Shown: positions 10,217-20,948, counted from the stretch's first letter. The stretch is 31,313 nt of DNA from Ascoidea asiatica (GCA_001600695.1 BCKQ01000032.1:1-31313); one strand, 5' to 3'. The notes: generated by a model from the letters alone, not told the origin. A program made the numbers and translations.

Positions 10217-11656
10217 TATTGAATGAGATTATTTCATTTGACGGTTTTAATTGAGTTTTGCATTGATTATTTAAATTGATTTCTTTAATTTGTTTTGTTG
10301 CTTTGCGAAAATTCTGCAGAGGATGCCTATGTGGTATATTTGAATTATATTGTTATGGTAATTGAATCACGGGATCTTTCGTTTTTGGGGTTGAAAATGC
10401 CAGGTCTGAAAGATCATGTTAGAGGTTAATTATTGACAACTCATAAACGAGAGTCAAAGGGTTAAATCATGGAACTTAAACCAGGAGCAGGTTTTGCTAC
10501 AATATTTTAATTGTATTCAATTATTCTGCATAATTTCCAATGTTTATTTTCTTGACTATTTTATTGTCTGATATATGTTGATAACATTTAACGGTATGTT
10601 AGAGTTTGCAATATCAGTTGTCGGGATTTTTGAGACATACTGGATTAAATAAATTTGTTTTTGTCTAAAAATTATTAGGGTTATTGAAGAATAATGTGAA
10701 TCCATTAGATAGATTAATAATAAATATTATGTATTAATATATGTAAAATAGTAAATATGAAAGTCGATCATTTTAAAACAATATCAAATTAAATATATAG
10801 AAGACAAAAACAAATAGATTTATATAGTTTCAAAAACCATAAAAAAAACCAGAATCAAAACATTTATTTAAAAGTTTTAATACTTAACATCAATATGATT
10901 AAAAGGCAAAAAAATTTTCAAACAACTTTGCAATATAATTTGAAAAACAAACCGGCGACAATGTGAAAGCATTGGTAAAGCAAAATAATTAATAAAATAA
11001 TTTTTGAAATATTTCTATCAAATAACAATTGGTTTGGTGAATGCTTTACAACGATTTAAACACTCAGCCTTTAATAACGATATGTGATTTTATTAAACAA
11101 TATGCCACCAATAATAAGTTTGCGAAACAAATAATTATCCTTCGGATAATGTCTGAGTAATCTAAATTAGTTACGAACTAACCACAAATTAGTCTAGACA
11201 ATCACAAAAGTTTGTACACAAGCATCGTAAAATAAAAAAAAATAAAAAAAATTGCAAATGTAAACTTATGTTTTACTAATGGATAATGTTTCCTTTCAAG
11301 AAAATACTGTACATACTATAACAAGAACTTGAAAAACTTATTTTTCAAACTTTTTTGTACAACGAGTAACAACATTTGATAACGCATAGTAGATATTTTT
11401 CAGAGTTCAACATCAATAGTCAAGCTTGTGAATCAAAGGAGAATTGAACTTGTCATACAAAAATAAACACTAAAAAAAAACAGAGCTCTAACATCTTTAG
11501 ATATGCCCCACTGGCTGCACGCATTAAACAAAAAAGATAAGGTGAAAATCTTAACATCATTGTAACGATCAATAACGTTGTAAAACCTACCATAACAGTA
11601 GTGCTAGTGAACGGGTTTGAGGCGCCACGTTTGATGCATTATACGTTTTGTTGAGC
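10217..11656. other. Intergenic AT-rich DNA between orphan gene and element B
   Basis: No gene recognised. It holds the presumed promoter side of the minus-strand orphan gene. Short inverted repeats are present: ATTATCC-ttc-GGATAAT near 11134-11152, and GTGAAAGCATT against AATGCTTTAC about 80 bp apart near 10962-11048. A homopolymer-rich patch lies at about 11230-11250. None is enough to call a mobile element. Confidence 0.5.
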
Positions 11657-12057
11657 TGTTAGTAAATTCAATCTCGGTAGAGGTCTTGCCGTATTTATAC
11701 ATTCATTCCCGCCTACCGATATTCGGTAGCTCGTGCCGTTCGTCCAGATACTGACACATAAGTTCTTTTGTCTCTGTTTGTGTTTTACATACGTTACGTT
11801 CTACAATGCAGATCTGGATTACTGTTGCCAGCAAGCCGATAGGTCCACTCTTGCTTATTTCCCTTTATAGAATACTTTCATGTACCCATAGCTATACAGT
11901 CTTTCGTCAGATATAAAAGATAGCTGGCTTTCCATCATCTTATCTTGTTGGATTAGGTCGGAATCGCATATATCTTATACAATCTATATTTTATTTTTTG
12001 CTTCTTTGCATTGTCTTTTTATCAACAAAATTTCTAAGGTAATAATGCTTATACTAT
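11657..12057 (+). repeat. 5' LTR of element B
   Basis: 401 bp, colinear with 20949-21268. Shared blocks include CAATCTCGGTAGAG, CTTGCCGTATTTATACATTC and CTTTTTATCAACAA.ATTTCTAAGG. It contains a 17-nt hairpin CTACCGATATTCGGTAG (11713-11729) and an 80-bp segment missing from the other LTR. The right edge is set where the two copies stop matching; a canonical CA end is not seen. Confidence 0.85.
11912..11918 (+). promoter_or_regulatory. Candidate TATA box in 5' LTR
   Basis: TATAAAA in the context AGATATAAAAGATAG, inside the 80-bp block present only in the 5' LTR. Position within the LTR fits a retrotransposon promoter. No experimental support. Confidence 0.45.
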
Positions 12058-12059
12058 AC

Positions 12060-12077
12060 TGGAGTGGAGATGCGTCC
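12060..12077 (+). promoter_or_regulatory. Candidate primer-binding site of element B
   Basis: TGGAGTGGAGATGCGTCC begins two bases after the 5' LTR. A TGG start is expected for pairing with the CCA end of a primer tRNA. The tRNA was not identified, so this rests on position and the first three bases. Confidence 0.35.
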
Positions 12078-12100
12078 AAATTGATGATAGAACCAAACAA

Positions 12101-12295
12101 TATTTGCTGTTTAAGTTAATGTGTGTCTACTATTTTAAGGCAAACGTTCTGAAAAGTTAATTTTTTATATTTGTTTTGCTGTTTCAGTAAATATTTGCCT
12201 ATTATTTCAAAGGAAACCTTGTGAAAAGTTGATTGTCTACGTTATTTGCTGTTTAAGTTAATCGGATTCTACTATTTTAAAAGAACTTGTTTCAG
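12101..12295 (+). repeat. Tandem repeat of about 70 bp in the leader of B
   Basis: About 2.7 degenerate copies of a unit containing GCTGTTT(A/C)AGT ... CTA(C/T)TATTT(T/C)AA(A/G)G ... GTGAAAAGTTGAT. GCTGTTT occurs at 12106, 12178 and 12248, giving periods of 72 and 70 bp. The block lies between primer-binding site and Gag start, so it would be in the RNA leader. Confidence 0.75.
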
Positions 12296-12573
12296 CATTT
12301 ATTTTAACCATTAATAAATCGATTGGGAGTTCCAAGTAATAATTTAACAGTATCTCATTAAAAAAGTAAAAAAGAAAAAAAAAAAAAAAAACAAACTTGA
12401 TAATAAAACTAGATAGTGGGTGAATATACAAAGCCAAAGAAACAAAAAATTGTCAGATATTACAAAAGGGTATAATCTAATCAAAGTGGTGGTATTTGGA
12501 GTAACAACATTCTAATATTGGTGAATCGAATTAATTTGATTCATCAAACGGAACAAATTATAATTAAGGTCAA

Positions 12574-14690
12574 ATGAATCCCGAAAATCCCTCTACTGGT
12601 GATCAAGCCAATTATTCAAAATTATTATTTGATACAAACGGAGATCCTTTTTATGCACCAAGTGAAAACAAGGAAAATGAAAATAATATTTATAAGAACA
12701 ATAATCAGAATAATCAGAATATTTAAGACAATGAAAACAACAACAATGATGATAATGAAGAAAACAATGCCAATATTACAAAAAAATTTCAAACACCACT
12801 AGCAACGCAAATACAATTTAAGAATCAACAATCTAAGCTAATAAGTTCTGCTTCGGGGTAGGGGGTAATTCTACATTAGAACAACTCATTTCAGAGCAAA
12901 GGTTCAGTCTGTATCCCTGTTTAATGATTAATACAACTGAACCTAGGAACATCAAACTATATTATAATAAATTCTGTAACTATTGTACAACTTATGATAT
13001 TGCCAGCTTTGCTATTTACTCTCATCTCCAAACTAAATTTCCAGAGTTGCATAGTGTGTATTTTGGGGAATGTATGCACCATTTCGAGCATAAAAATGAG
13101 CTGAATTGGTTGTTATTTCAACATGCTGTTGACCTTCTTGGTCATTCAACGAAGATTCCCAGTTTAACCTCCTTACTCTCCAGAAGTAGATCCGATGTTT
13201 TTGCCATATTAGAAATTAATCGTCTAAAACTAATTATTTCTAAGACCAGAACCTACGTAGGTGATTAACCTTATCCATATCTCAAATATAGGGCAGTTTA
13301 CAAATGGTTTTGAGGAAACGTTTTCCAAAGTGCAGATCTTTTAGTAAGAGAAAATTCAGATTTATATTACTGTATCTCCACTTGTGATCCATCGTTCAAT
13401 CAAAAAGAGATGCTTCACCAATTTCTTGTTGAGCTAGAGATGTCTTCCTCGTTTAGGGTTAAACTTGACATTAAATGATTTAGAACAAAAAATGAATTAT
13501 TTCACGATTAGACTAAAGCATCCACTAATAGCAATAAAAGACAATTTGAATAGCACCAAACAATTTAAAAATGCAAACAAAAACTTGAAACCCACTACAA
13601 GAATTTTACCTGCATATAAAAATCATAATTATTTCAATCGTATGAACAATACTTATGCTGCTCAGAACGAAGATAGTGACGATTTGATCAATCAATTCAC
13701 CGATCTCAAAATCAATTTTATGCAACGATCCAAAAAGGTTTTGCATAATGCTCGTCGATAGAATCAAAACAATTTTAATATTCCTAAATGCAATCATCAA
13801 TTTAATAGAAATTATAAGAATGGGAACAATTCAAGTAGTTCAAACAATAACAAATTCAATAAGCATCGTTTTAACAGTACGTTCAATAACTCAACCTACT
13901 CAAGCAATAACAATAGTAATTATAGTAATCCAAATAATTTCAATAACAGAAATAGTTACCAGCGATTTACTCACTCCCATTCTAGTTATAATAAATCCGA
14001 GTTCTACAATAGAAATAACAATGACTCTCCTGTTCCTGTTGGAACATGTTTCTTTTGTTGTTTTCCTGAGCCTATGCAACGTCTTTGTTTAAAACCACAA
14101 GAATATATTACAATTAAAATTCTAACTCTTGAAAATAATAGAATATGTAATATCGATGGTCAACCTCTCAGACTTGGCCATCCACCTTTTCTTCCAAGCT
14201 TACAGATTGATCCATTTGAAAAAGTGTTAGAAAACAGAAGTCATCCAAACAATATCCAAATTTTTGAAGGCGACTTATCCGTTGCTGTATATGTTGCTGA
14301 TATTAGTCATTACTTTACAGTGAACGCTATTGGTGCTACATCAGAAGATCAACAAGGCTGGAAAACTCATAAAGCCAGTTTTAAGCCCGATATCTCTAAT
14401 GTCTTACATGAAGTTATAATGGCCGAGGATGCTCCACCTAAATTAGAACCATCACATAAAAGATTTAGTGACATTCAACCAACTGATACTGGCAAAAATA
14501 CTCTAATGGATGCTTTACTTTATTGTACTGTCCCAATTTCAATCAAAGCACTGCTTGGTTTAAATAAGCCTTTAATCACCAAGTTTATTTCCACTATAAA
14601 GAAAAAGAATCATAAGATCAAAGATTTTGAGATGAGGAAAATTACCAGTAAACCTGCGACATTAAATGAGTTAATATAATCAACTGTCAA
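12574..14690 (+). pseudogene. Gag of element B, broken
   Basis: Likely starts with ATG at 12574 (MNPENPSTGD), followed by an Asn/Glu-rich stretch with a TAA at about 12724. Further pieces are open at 12924-13268 (globular, LYYNKFCNYCTTYDIASF) and 13465-13761, then an Asn/Ser-rich stretch at about 13800-14030 in the frame that is open to 14679. The zinc-knuckle position is at 14047-14088 and reads CFFCCFPEPMQRLC, i.e. C-x2-C-x4-P-x4-C: the His of CCHC is Pro. Sequence past the knuckle (14074-14679) is long and probably spacer or the start of Pol. At least four frameshifts or stops. The product would be the capsid and RNA-binding protein. Confidence 0.75.
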
Positions 14691-15202
14691 GAGTGAGTAG
14701 ATTGTGTATGCCACTGCAATTAAAGATTTAATAAATTCAAGTTGGTCCAAAGGTGTATTAATTTATTTTGCCGCTTATGTTAATAATTCTTATATCAAGA
14801 ATATTTTAATTGCTACTGGTGGTGAAATCACAACAAGATGTGAGAAACCAGCCAATGAAAGTGAACTTCCTATTTCTAAATCAATTATCCTGGGAATTGG
14901 TTTTAACATTAGAAAAACAAACTTTGTTGGTAAAGCTGATACATTCATTACAATCCATGATAACTGCTGTGATATCCAAATGATTGCGACACCGTACACC
15001 ATTTCAAATGATTTTATTATTGGTCAATTTGATTGTTCCAAATGAACTGGCTTACAAAACAGTTGTTAAGGTCAACGCTTATGAAGCGCCTCATATCCAG
15101 ATAGAGCTTAACATCCCGTACAGTGTCGATATTATTAGCTTTCGAATTCCCTTATACTGTACCCACCAGATATTAAAACAAGTGGCTCAAAGGTTTCTAT
15201 TT
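14691..15202 (+). pseudogene. Aspartic protease region of element B, broken
   Basis: Lies between the Gag-like part and RT, as expected for a retropepsin. The likely active-site strand is NILIATGGEI at about 14800-14826. The usual motif is I-D-[ST]-G-A-E; here the Asp position (14812-14814) is Ala. The following part (ISKSIILGIGF ... NDFIIGQFDCSK) is compatible with the flap and C-terminal strand of a retropepsin, with a frameshift after 15045. Identification is by motif shape and place; it is weaker than for element A. Confidence 0.55.
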
Positions 15203-15801
15203 TAAAACTATCAAGCTGTTATGAATTAAAAGATAACAAAGATATTTTAGGTGCCATAAATGCTGTTACATTGTGAAAAACTTACTCCTTTATTACGAAT
15301 GATAACATTGAATTCTTTGCTGATAANCTCAAAGAGTCAATACTTAAAAAAAAAAAAAGCGGANAAGAATTATTTTTTAGAATCAATAAGAGGACTTNAA
15401 CACGTCTTTTATTTTTATGGTGATCCAATTGGACAATTGTCCATTGATCCAATTAATGNTGAATTTGTTGATGATAAAAGGATTTGNCATTTAAAACCTT
15501 ATCCAATAAATCTATCTATCAAAAATGAAGCTGTNTCTCGTATCAAANATNTGTTAGATCAAGGAAACGTAAAACAAAATTGATCTTCCTTTAACAACCC
15601 CATTTTCTTTAAGAAATAGTCGGACAACAGTTTAAGACCGGCAGCTAATCTTAGACGTTTAAATGCTGAAAGTAGTAAGGAGTCCTCTATAGATCTAGCT
15701 TGTGAGGATTTATCTGTTCAACTACCAAGAGCTCCAATATTCTCAGTTATTGATTTAAAGTCAGCTTATCAACAACTTCATACCTCTGTTGAATTCGGGA
15801 A

Positions 15802-15806
15802 AAGAA
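15802..15806. repeat. Target-site duplication, left copy (AAGAA)
   Basis: AAGAA directly before the nested element, matched at 16847-16851. Five-base duplications are usual for yeast-type LTR retrotransposon integration. Confidence 0.75.
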
Positions 15807-16846
15807 GGTTGGAAATAATAGAGATCTATATCTGCTAGGGCATATTTTGGTACTAACACGATAGGGGGTGTAGCACTAAACGACACGTATATATACTAAA
15901 TGTAAAAGAGTTATTTATTATACAATATTTATACATTATGTATACATTATGACCAATGATACTTAGAGATCCACAATTAGGCATCAACATACATATTATA
16001 GCATCAACTTGCAATAAGTTGCTTCAAGAACACATCAATTCCCATGACGTTGAATGAGTCGGTATACGGGTACCTATATAGTCGGATATCATTTAATCGC
16101 CTAGTCACTTGGTATAGGTCATGTGTGTGTACATCAGGTATAGTGGACAACGTAGAAAACCTTGTGATTGGTACCAGCCATAGTCGTAGAACCTTTGAGA
16201 GCATATTGAATCCAAGCCTCTCGGTACTAGGAAAATTAAGGAGGAATTAGGATTGGGGGCGTCTATCCGGAAATATATCAAATCCGAAACGACCTTCGGA
16301 TCCAGGCAGGTACCCCTGCGGGATGGTTGAGTAGGGTAAGCCTAGTTTCATGTGACACAGGGTATAATTCTCACTGCGTATACCGAATTGTCTCAGTAAA
16401 CAGGAGCCTAGAGGAGCTAGTCGCGTAAAGGATCTATTCCGAGTACTGGCTTCGGGATTAAAGATTATTCCCAGCAATTAGTGTGATTATCAACCCCACT
16501 GGAAAGTGGGCTGATTGGTTTTACTAAGGTAAAATTGAAATGTGAATTTTAATTGATTTCTTATCAAGTTTTCAACCCTTTTTACAAGGTAAACTTGATT
16601 CCCAGCCCGATTCTACGAAGGAATCCTGGGAGTTTTTGGAATTCCCGCAAATTCTAGATAGTCCTGCGGCACCTCGTAGGAATCCTGAATTAATATAAGA
16701 CAAATCGATTTGCTTTTATTTTTTATATAATTTATTTAGATTTCTTTTTAGATCATCGATTGGCACCCGTTAATTGATTAATACATAGTTTGTAAGTACG
16801 TAAAATTTATATATTTCTTTTGTAAAATGAATGAAAATTCACAACG
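15807..16846. mobile_element. Nested 1,040-bp element, probable solo LTR
   Basis: Sits inside the RT of element B with AAGAA on both sides. Ends read GGTTGGAAATAATAG and AAAATTCACAACG, so GTTG...CAAC inverted termini lie one base inside each edge; canonical TG...CA ends are not seen. An alternative border uses a 4-bp duplication GAAG with GTTG...CAAC ends. No long ORF and no recognisable protein, which favours a solo LTR (left by recombination between LTRs) or a small non-autonomous element. It includes a tandem TATACATTATG pair (15930-15951), a CCCACT-ggaa-AGTGGG hairpin (about 16495-16510), and a central part (about 16250-16680) richer in G+C than its surroundings. No second copy is in the window. 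Confidence 0.7.
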
Positions 16847-16851
16847 AAGAA
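16847..16851. repeat. Target-site duplication, right copy (AAGAA)
   Basis: Second AAGAA, after which the RT reading resumes in the frame that was left at 15806. Confidence 0.75.
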
Positions 16852-17225
16852 ATGCCTTTTGGACTTAATTAGGAAAGCTTCAATATTTCACTCTTCCTCG
16901 AGTATATATTGATTCCCCTGCTGTTCAGAAAATTGTATTGGAGGCTCTTGCTAATTATGTAAACGATGTATTAAGATTCATGGATGACATTGCTACAAGA
17001 CCTTCTGATGTTTATCATATTGATCCTTTAGGTATTTATTCAAGAGCAATGAGAAATGTTGCTCTACCACATATTAATAGAATTGTTAATAACATTGAAT
17101 CACTTGTTTCAATAGGTTTCGAAATTTCTGCAACAAAGTTTTAGATTCGCTCAAAACAATGAAAAGTCCTCGGCTTTAAATTTGTTAAAGGAAAATATTT
17201 CCTTTGGAAGAACAACTTGAAATGA

Positions 17226-17880
17226 TTGTTGCTTTTGAAAATCTCCAAAACAACTAGAGAACCAAGACGCTTTTTGGGAACTTGCAACTTCTACACATCA
17301 TTTGTTAATCTGTATGACATACTATCTGCCCACTATATTTATTATTATGGAAATCCAAAACAATTGATGATTGGTGTTTGGAACAGGAGGTTGGTTTCAA
17401 AAATATAAAACTGCCTTTCAATCTCTTCCTGGTCTTCAAAAGCGGGATTCCAAAAAGTTATTCGTGTTATCTACTGATGCTTTTTACTCAGGGTATGGTG
17501 CTTGTCTTTTTAATATTGACAACGTCAAAGGTTCAATTTTGTCAACCAAACAAATAATTAAAGTAAAAAAGATGTTAATTAGCTACGATGGTCAAACGTT
17601 TGAGGCAAGACAATTACATTTCAATATCTATGAAAACGAAATGTATGCAATCAACCATCNGTTGAGAAAGTTATACTACCTANTTGGTAATCATCCAATA
17701 AATACTTGTTGTGATAATAGTGGAGTTGTTTCCACACTCCGTTAAAATATCGGATCTGTTCCAATTAATAGAATATCTAATTGNCTTGCTGGTATTTNTG
17801 AATTTAACTACATTATTCATAGACTTCCTGGCAAAAATAACTTGAGTGATATCATGAGTGGCTTACATGAAGAAGGTGCT
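17226..17880 (+). pseudogene. RT connection and RNase H of element B, broken
   Basis: RNase H would degrade the RNA of the RNA-DNA hybrid. TTREPRRFLGTCNFYTSFV (about 17248-17306) is the RT thumb/connection motif (..LRSFLGL.NYYR.F.). LFVLSTDAFYSGYGACLFN (about 17460-17517) contains the first RNase H Asp. FNIYENEMYAINH (about 17620-17660) carries the Glu helix (usual motif YS..E.EALAIV), and NTCCDNSGVVSTL (about 17702-17740) the second Asp (usual TDH..L). RLPGKNNLSDIMSGL (about 17820-17865) matches the ...PG..N..AD.LSR end. All acidic residues appear present; breaks are a frameshift near 17370-17400, a TAA at 17743 and ambiguous bases. Confidence 0.87.
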
Positions 17881-18855
17881 GATTTAGACAATACTAAAAT
17901 TACGAATTTAAATTTAAAAGGACAATTACACTATAATACAAGTAATAATGATACACCTAGCAATATTGTGTATGGTGATAAGTTCAACCTACTTAACAAT
18001 AGCATTAATATCCACTTATTTTTCAGCTATTCAAACTTCAATCAAACAACTAGCACTCAACTGGAAATATCAAATATTGGAACTGCTAATCCTACTACTG
18101 CTGAATTTATTCAAACATTTTTACAAATGCATTGAAAATATATTCTATATGTTCAAACACAATTAAATAACCCTATTTTAAAATGGTTATAACTTCATTG
18201 AAATATATGATTATCTATTAACATTAAATATACCTAAGCCCATAACAAATGAAAAAGGCTATAGCCAGAATTGCTATCAATTCTTTATCGATGACTTTAA
18301 ATTATTTAAGAAATGAAAAGGACTTTCTAGGTTGGTCCTCCTAAACCTCAGTATAATTTCTATTTTACTACATTACAGGCACGGTGTTGGACATAAAGGT
18401 GAAAAAGCCATGTTCAATTATTTAAATAACAATTATTATGTGCCAAAACTTAACTTGCTCGTACTGATGCACTGCAATTATTGTACGAAATGCCAATTTT
18501 ACACTTATTTAGGAAAGCAGATACAGCCTCTTACTCTGAGAGTGCCAAACAAATTATTCAAAACCATTGTAATCGACATTGTGGTCATGCCCGATAGAGT
18601 TGGTTATAATAGATTGGTTATGGCTAGAGATGCCTTTTCGCTATGGCCTGAAGCAGTTGCTTTGAAATCTTTAACTGCTGTAGTCGTTGCTAATGTTCTT
18701 TACAAACAATTTATAACCGTTATGGTTGCTTCTCATACTTGGAATCAGATGCTGGTTCCGAGTTTACAGCTGAAGTTATATCAACCTTGTGAACTGTTGA
18801 CTGAAAAGGATCTTCAATCATTTCTCACCTCAGTAACTACAATAGTGAATTAGGG
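17881..18855 (+). pseudogene. Integrase of element B, truncated before the catalytic Glu
   Basis: Linker sequence at 17881-18330 is followed by the HHCC finger at about 18378-18495 (HGVGHKGEKAMF ... YCTKC). Catalytic Asp1 is GAC at 18575-18577 (VIDIVVM), then LVMARDAFSLWPEAVALKSL, a strong integrase-core match. A frameshift near 18718 moves to the frame containing SDAGSEF, with Asp2 at 18748-18750. Thirty-six codons later, where Glu should be, there is TGA (18856-18858). No sequence like the GPY/F C-terminus follows; T-rich DNA begins instead. The copy is therefore both frameshifted and truncated, in contrast to element A, where the C-terminus reaches the LTR. Confidence 0.87.
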
Positions 18856-18940
18856 TGATCTTAAAATATTTCAATTTATTTTTACTAAAAAGTTACCCCC
18901 TTTTTGTATTTTTTTTAATTATTTTTTTTTTATTTCCATA

Positions 18941-19160
18941 TTATTTTTTTGATACATATTTGTATCATTTCTATATCGGATAATGCTTCCGTATTTCCTT
19001 TTTATTTTTTGTTATATTTTTGTACCATATTTATTTTTGGATACATTTTTCTATTACTTTTATTTTTTTGATACATTTTTGTATCACTTTTATTTTTTTG
19101 ATACATTTTTGTATCATTTTTATTTTTTTGATACATTTTTGTCTCATTTCAACATTTATG
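18941..19160 (+). repeat. T-rich tandem repeats of 30 bp, each a hairpin
   Basis: Four to five units of about 30 bp containing TGATACA-tttt-TGTATCA, a 7-bp perfect stem with a 4-nt loop, separated by T-runs. Best copies start near 19067, 19097 and 19127, with earlier diverged copies near 18950 and 19038. Translated frames give Phe/Ile/Tyr repeats (for example YFFDTFLYHF), which is an expected by-product of T-rich DNA. The block lies just upstream of the extra ORF. Confidence 0.85.
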
Positions 19161-19247
19161 ATACGTATTTACTGGCAAATTTACTCTGTATTGTTTTTTT
19201 ATTTTTATTCTTTTAAATTTTATTATTATTATCAAATCAATTTCAAA

Positions 19248-20232
19248 ATGTCAATGAATGGAACTATTACATCATCAACTTTGGCCTTTGATATTCAAGT
19301 ATGGAAAGAAAGTCCCAAAATAGTGAAATATTATTCGGAAAACTCAAATATACAATTTTATGTTGATGAGACTTCAATTAATAGCTTATCTCCTTCAATT
19401 CAAACTTTATTTCTTAATCCAGTCAAAGCAGGCGGCAATCATTTCCCTATCACTTTTTATTTTGTCAAACCGGAATCATTAATTTCATATAAAGGTAATA
19501 CCCTTTCATATATGGGAGAAATTCTCCTGTTATTAAACTATTTAAATTATATTCCTAGACTAAATCATTTTCATCCCTCTGAAATTGAAATCATTAAGCC
19601 TAACAATTACAATTCGATTAGTAATTTACCGTTCGATAGTCATATTCAATCAACAAAGTTTATTTTCATTTTACATTTAATTTTATTTCCAACCAATCAA
19701 AATCAATTAAATTATCAAGAAGACATTTCCGGAAATATTTGTGAAATCATCCTAGAACCAGCTAAATATAACTTACGTAATCAAACATTAATGCAACTTA
19801 TTATTGGTGATCATCAAAAACTCAATAATCTTGAAACCAGAACAATGGAACTAGAAATTATTACTCAAAAAGGTAGTACGTCATCAATTTATAATATTGT
19901 CGAAAATCAACTTCCGGAAGAAATCAGATCCCTAACTGTCTTACCCGCTTTAGATTATACAAAAATTCAAATAATAAAATTTACTATAGGAAAGCCAAAT
20001 CCAAAATTGGAAAATTGTAATTGATGCAACCAATCACACTGATAATCTTTTACCCATTTTCCGTGTTGAATCCAATGGACAGGTTCTATCCAAAATTGAA
20101 TTATGGAACAAAATTAAAGGTAAGTATCATAATACTTCCAAACCAATGTTTGAAAAGATATTTCCTAAATTTCATGTGGTAATTGAATTTTCATCAGAAT
20201 CAGATTCTGATGATCTTATTATGCTAAATTAA
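19248..20232 (+). pseudogene. Extra ORF of element B, family unknown
   Basis: No family recognised. The chosen start is ATG at 19248 (MSMNGTITSS) after an A/T-rich leader with CAAA before the ATG; the open frame extends further upstream to 19020, but that part is only T-rich repeat. Reading is open for 258 codons to the stop at 20022-20024. A +1 shift near 20005 continues in coding-like sequence (VIDATNHTDNLLPIFRVES) to a stop at 20230-20232. The total would be about 328 residues, ending in an acidic Ser/Asp tail (SSESDSDD). No signal peptide or clear membrane segment if 19248 is the start. It occupies the place of an env-like third ORF, between integrase and 3' LTR, in the sense orientation. 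It could also be a captured or unrelated gene. It is less damaged than gag-pol. Confidence 0.55.
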
Positions 20233-20948
20233 CTTAATTTTCTATTCTTTTTTGCTTATTTTTTTATTTATTACTATTTATTACTATATACTACATTGTT
20301 TTTTATATAAATACGCCCCAAATATCTTCTTTTTATTTCTACTTTAGTTTTATTTTTTTATCATCACCAATTCTTTATTCTTAATAAGTATTATTTTTTT
20401 TTAAAAGTCAATATCTGTAGTTGTATATATATTAGTATCCAGGTCCTCACCAATGCTCACTTTTAACAGGAAACTGAACTAAGTTACCCAGAAGCTACAC
20501 TGGAGATCAACTTACTATTGGAACGCCTGATGATAAAACACCAGCGAGCTTTGGCGGTGGATGTTCAAATAGAGTGAAGAAATTTTCTGATCCATCAACT
20601 AAACTGCAATTATGTTCTGATTCGAATACATTACATATTTAATTTCAACCAAAAATGGCATTAGATATACAATAGTTATGGTGTATATATTTAAGTATCC
20701 TCAAACTGAAATTTATCTTAATCTATTTAACAAATGTTTTTCTTAACTTATTTTTATTTAAGTTATTCGTTTTGTTTTTATCATATTCCCTTTGATGGTT
20801 ACATACTAGAATACGTTTAAAATACCAAGTTATTTTATTTAATTTTTTAAAAAAAAAAAAAAAAACATTTTATTATTATTATAAGTTTTTTTTATATATA
20901 GTCCAGCTTTCAGAGTGGTACTCCGATCCATAGATCGTATTCTAGACC
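20233..20948. other. AT-rich 3' non-coding part of element B
   Basis: No gene seen. It includes T-rich tracts, TATATAAATA near 20307, and a run of about 17 A at 20850-20866. No clear polypurine tract precedes the LTR start at 20949. Confidence 0.5.

Larger units (their letters stand above)
15203..17230 (+). pseudogene. Reverse transcriptase of element B, split by an insertion
   Basis: The N-terminal RT part is readable at about 15480-15806 (HLKPYPINLSIKNEA, SSFNNPIFFKK, LRPAANLRRLNAES, FSVIDLKSAYQQLHTSVEFGKR). It stops at 15806 and resumes at 16847 with NAFWT, then LGKLQYFTLPR and the catalytic FMDD at 16977-16988. These two halves align without a gap to FVKKTSFITPLG of element A, so the 1,040 bp between them is an insertion. 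Stops and frameshifts occur on both sides (for example TGA at about 15582, TAG at about 15619, TAG at 17142). Ambiguous bases cluster at 15327-15551. This polymerase was already decaying or decayed after the insertion. Confidence 0.88.

Noticed and set aside
6308-11669. GTTAGTAAATTC shared by the LTR end of element A and the LTR start of element B
   Set aside because: Only 12 bases, at opposite LTR ends of clearly different families; most likely chance in AT-rich DNA.
13748-14092. 114-codon Ile/Thr-rich frame
   Set aside because: Other-frame shadow of the AAT/AAC-rich Gag of element B; the Asn-rich frame leads into the knuckle and following sequence.
16004-16477. Short ORFs on both strands inside the nested element
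   Set aside because: 60-76 codons, no motif, opposite strands and overlapping borders of a likely LTR.
19020-19247. N-terminal hydrophobic extension of the extra ORF as a signal or membrane segment
   Set aside because: It is translated from T-rich tandem repeats, which give Phe/Ile/Leu in any frame; the ATG at 19248 begins normal composition.
20113-20125. GGTAAGTAT as a 5' splice site in the extra ORF
   Set aside because: Coding-like sequence continues straight through it to the stop at 20232, and no matching acceptor is evident.
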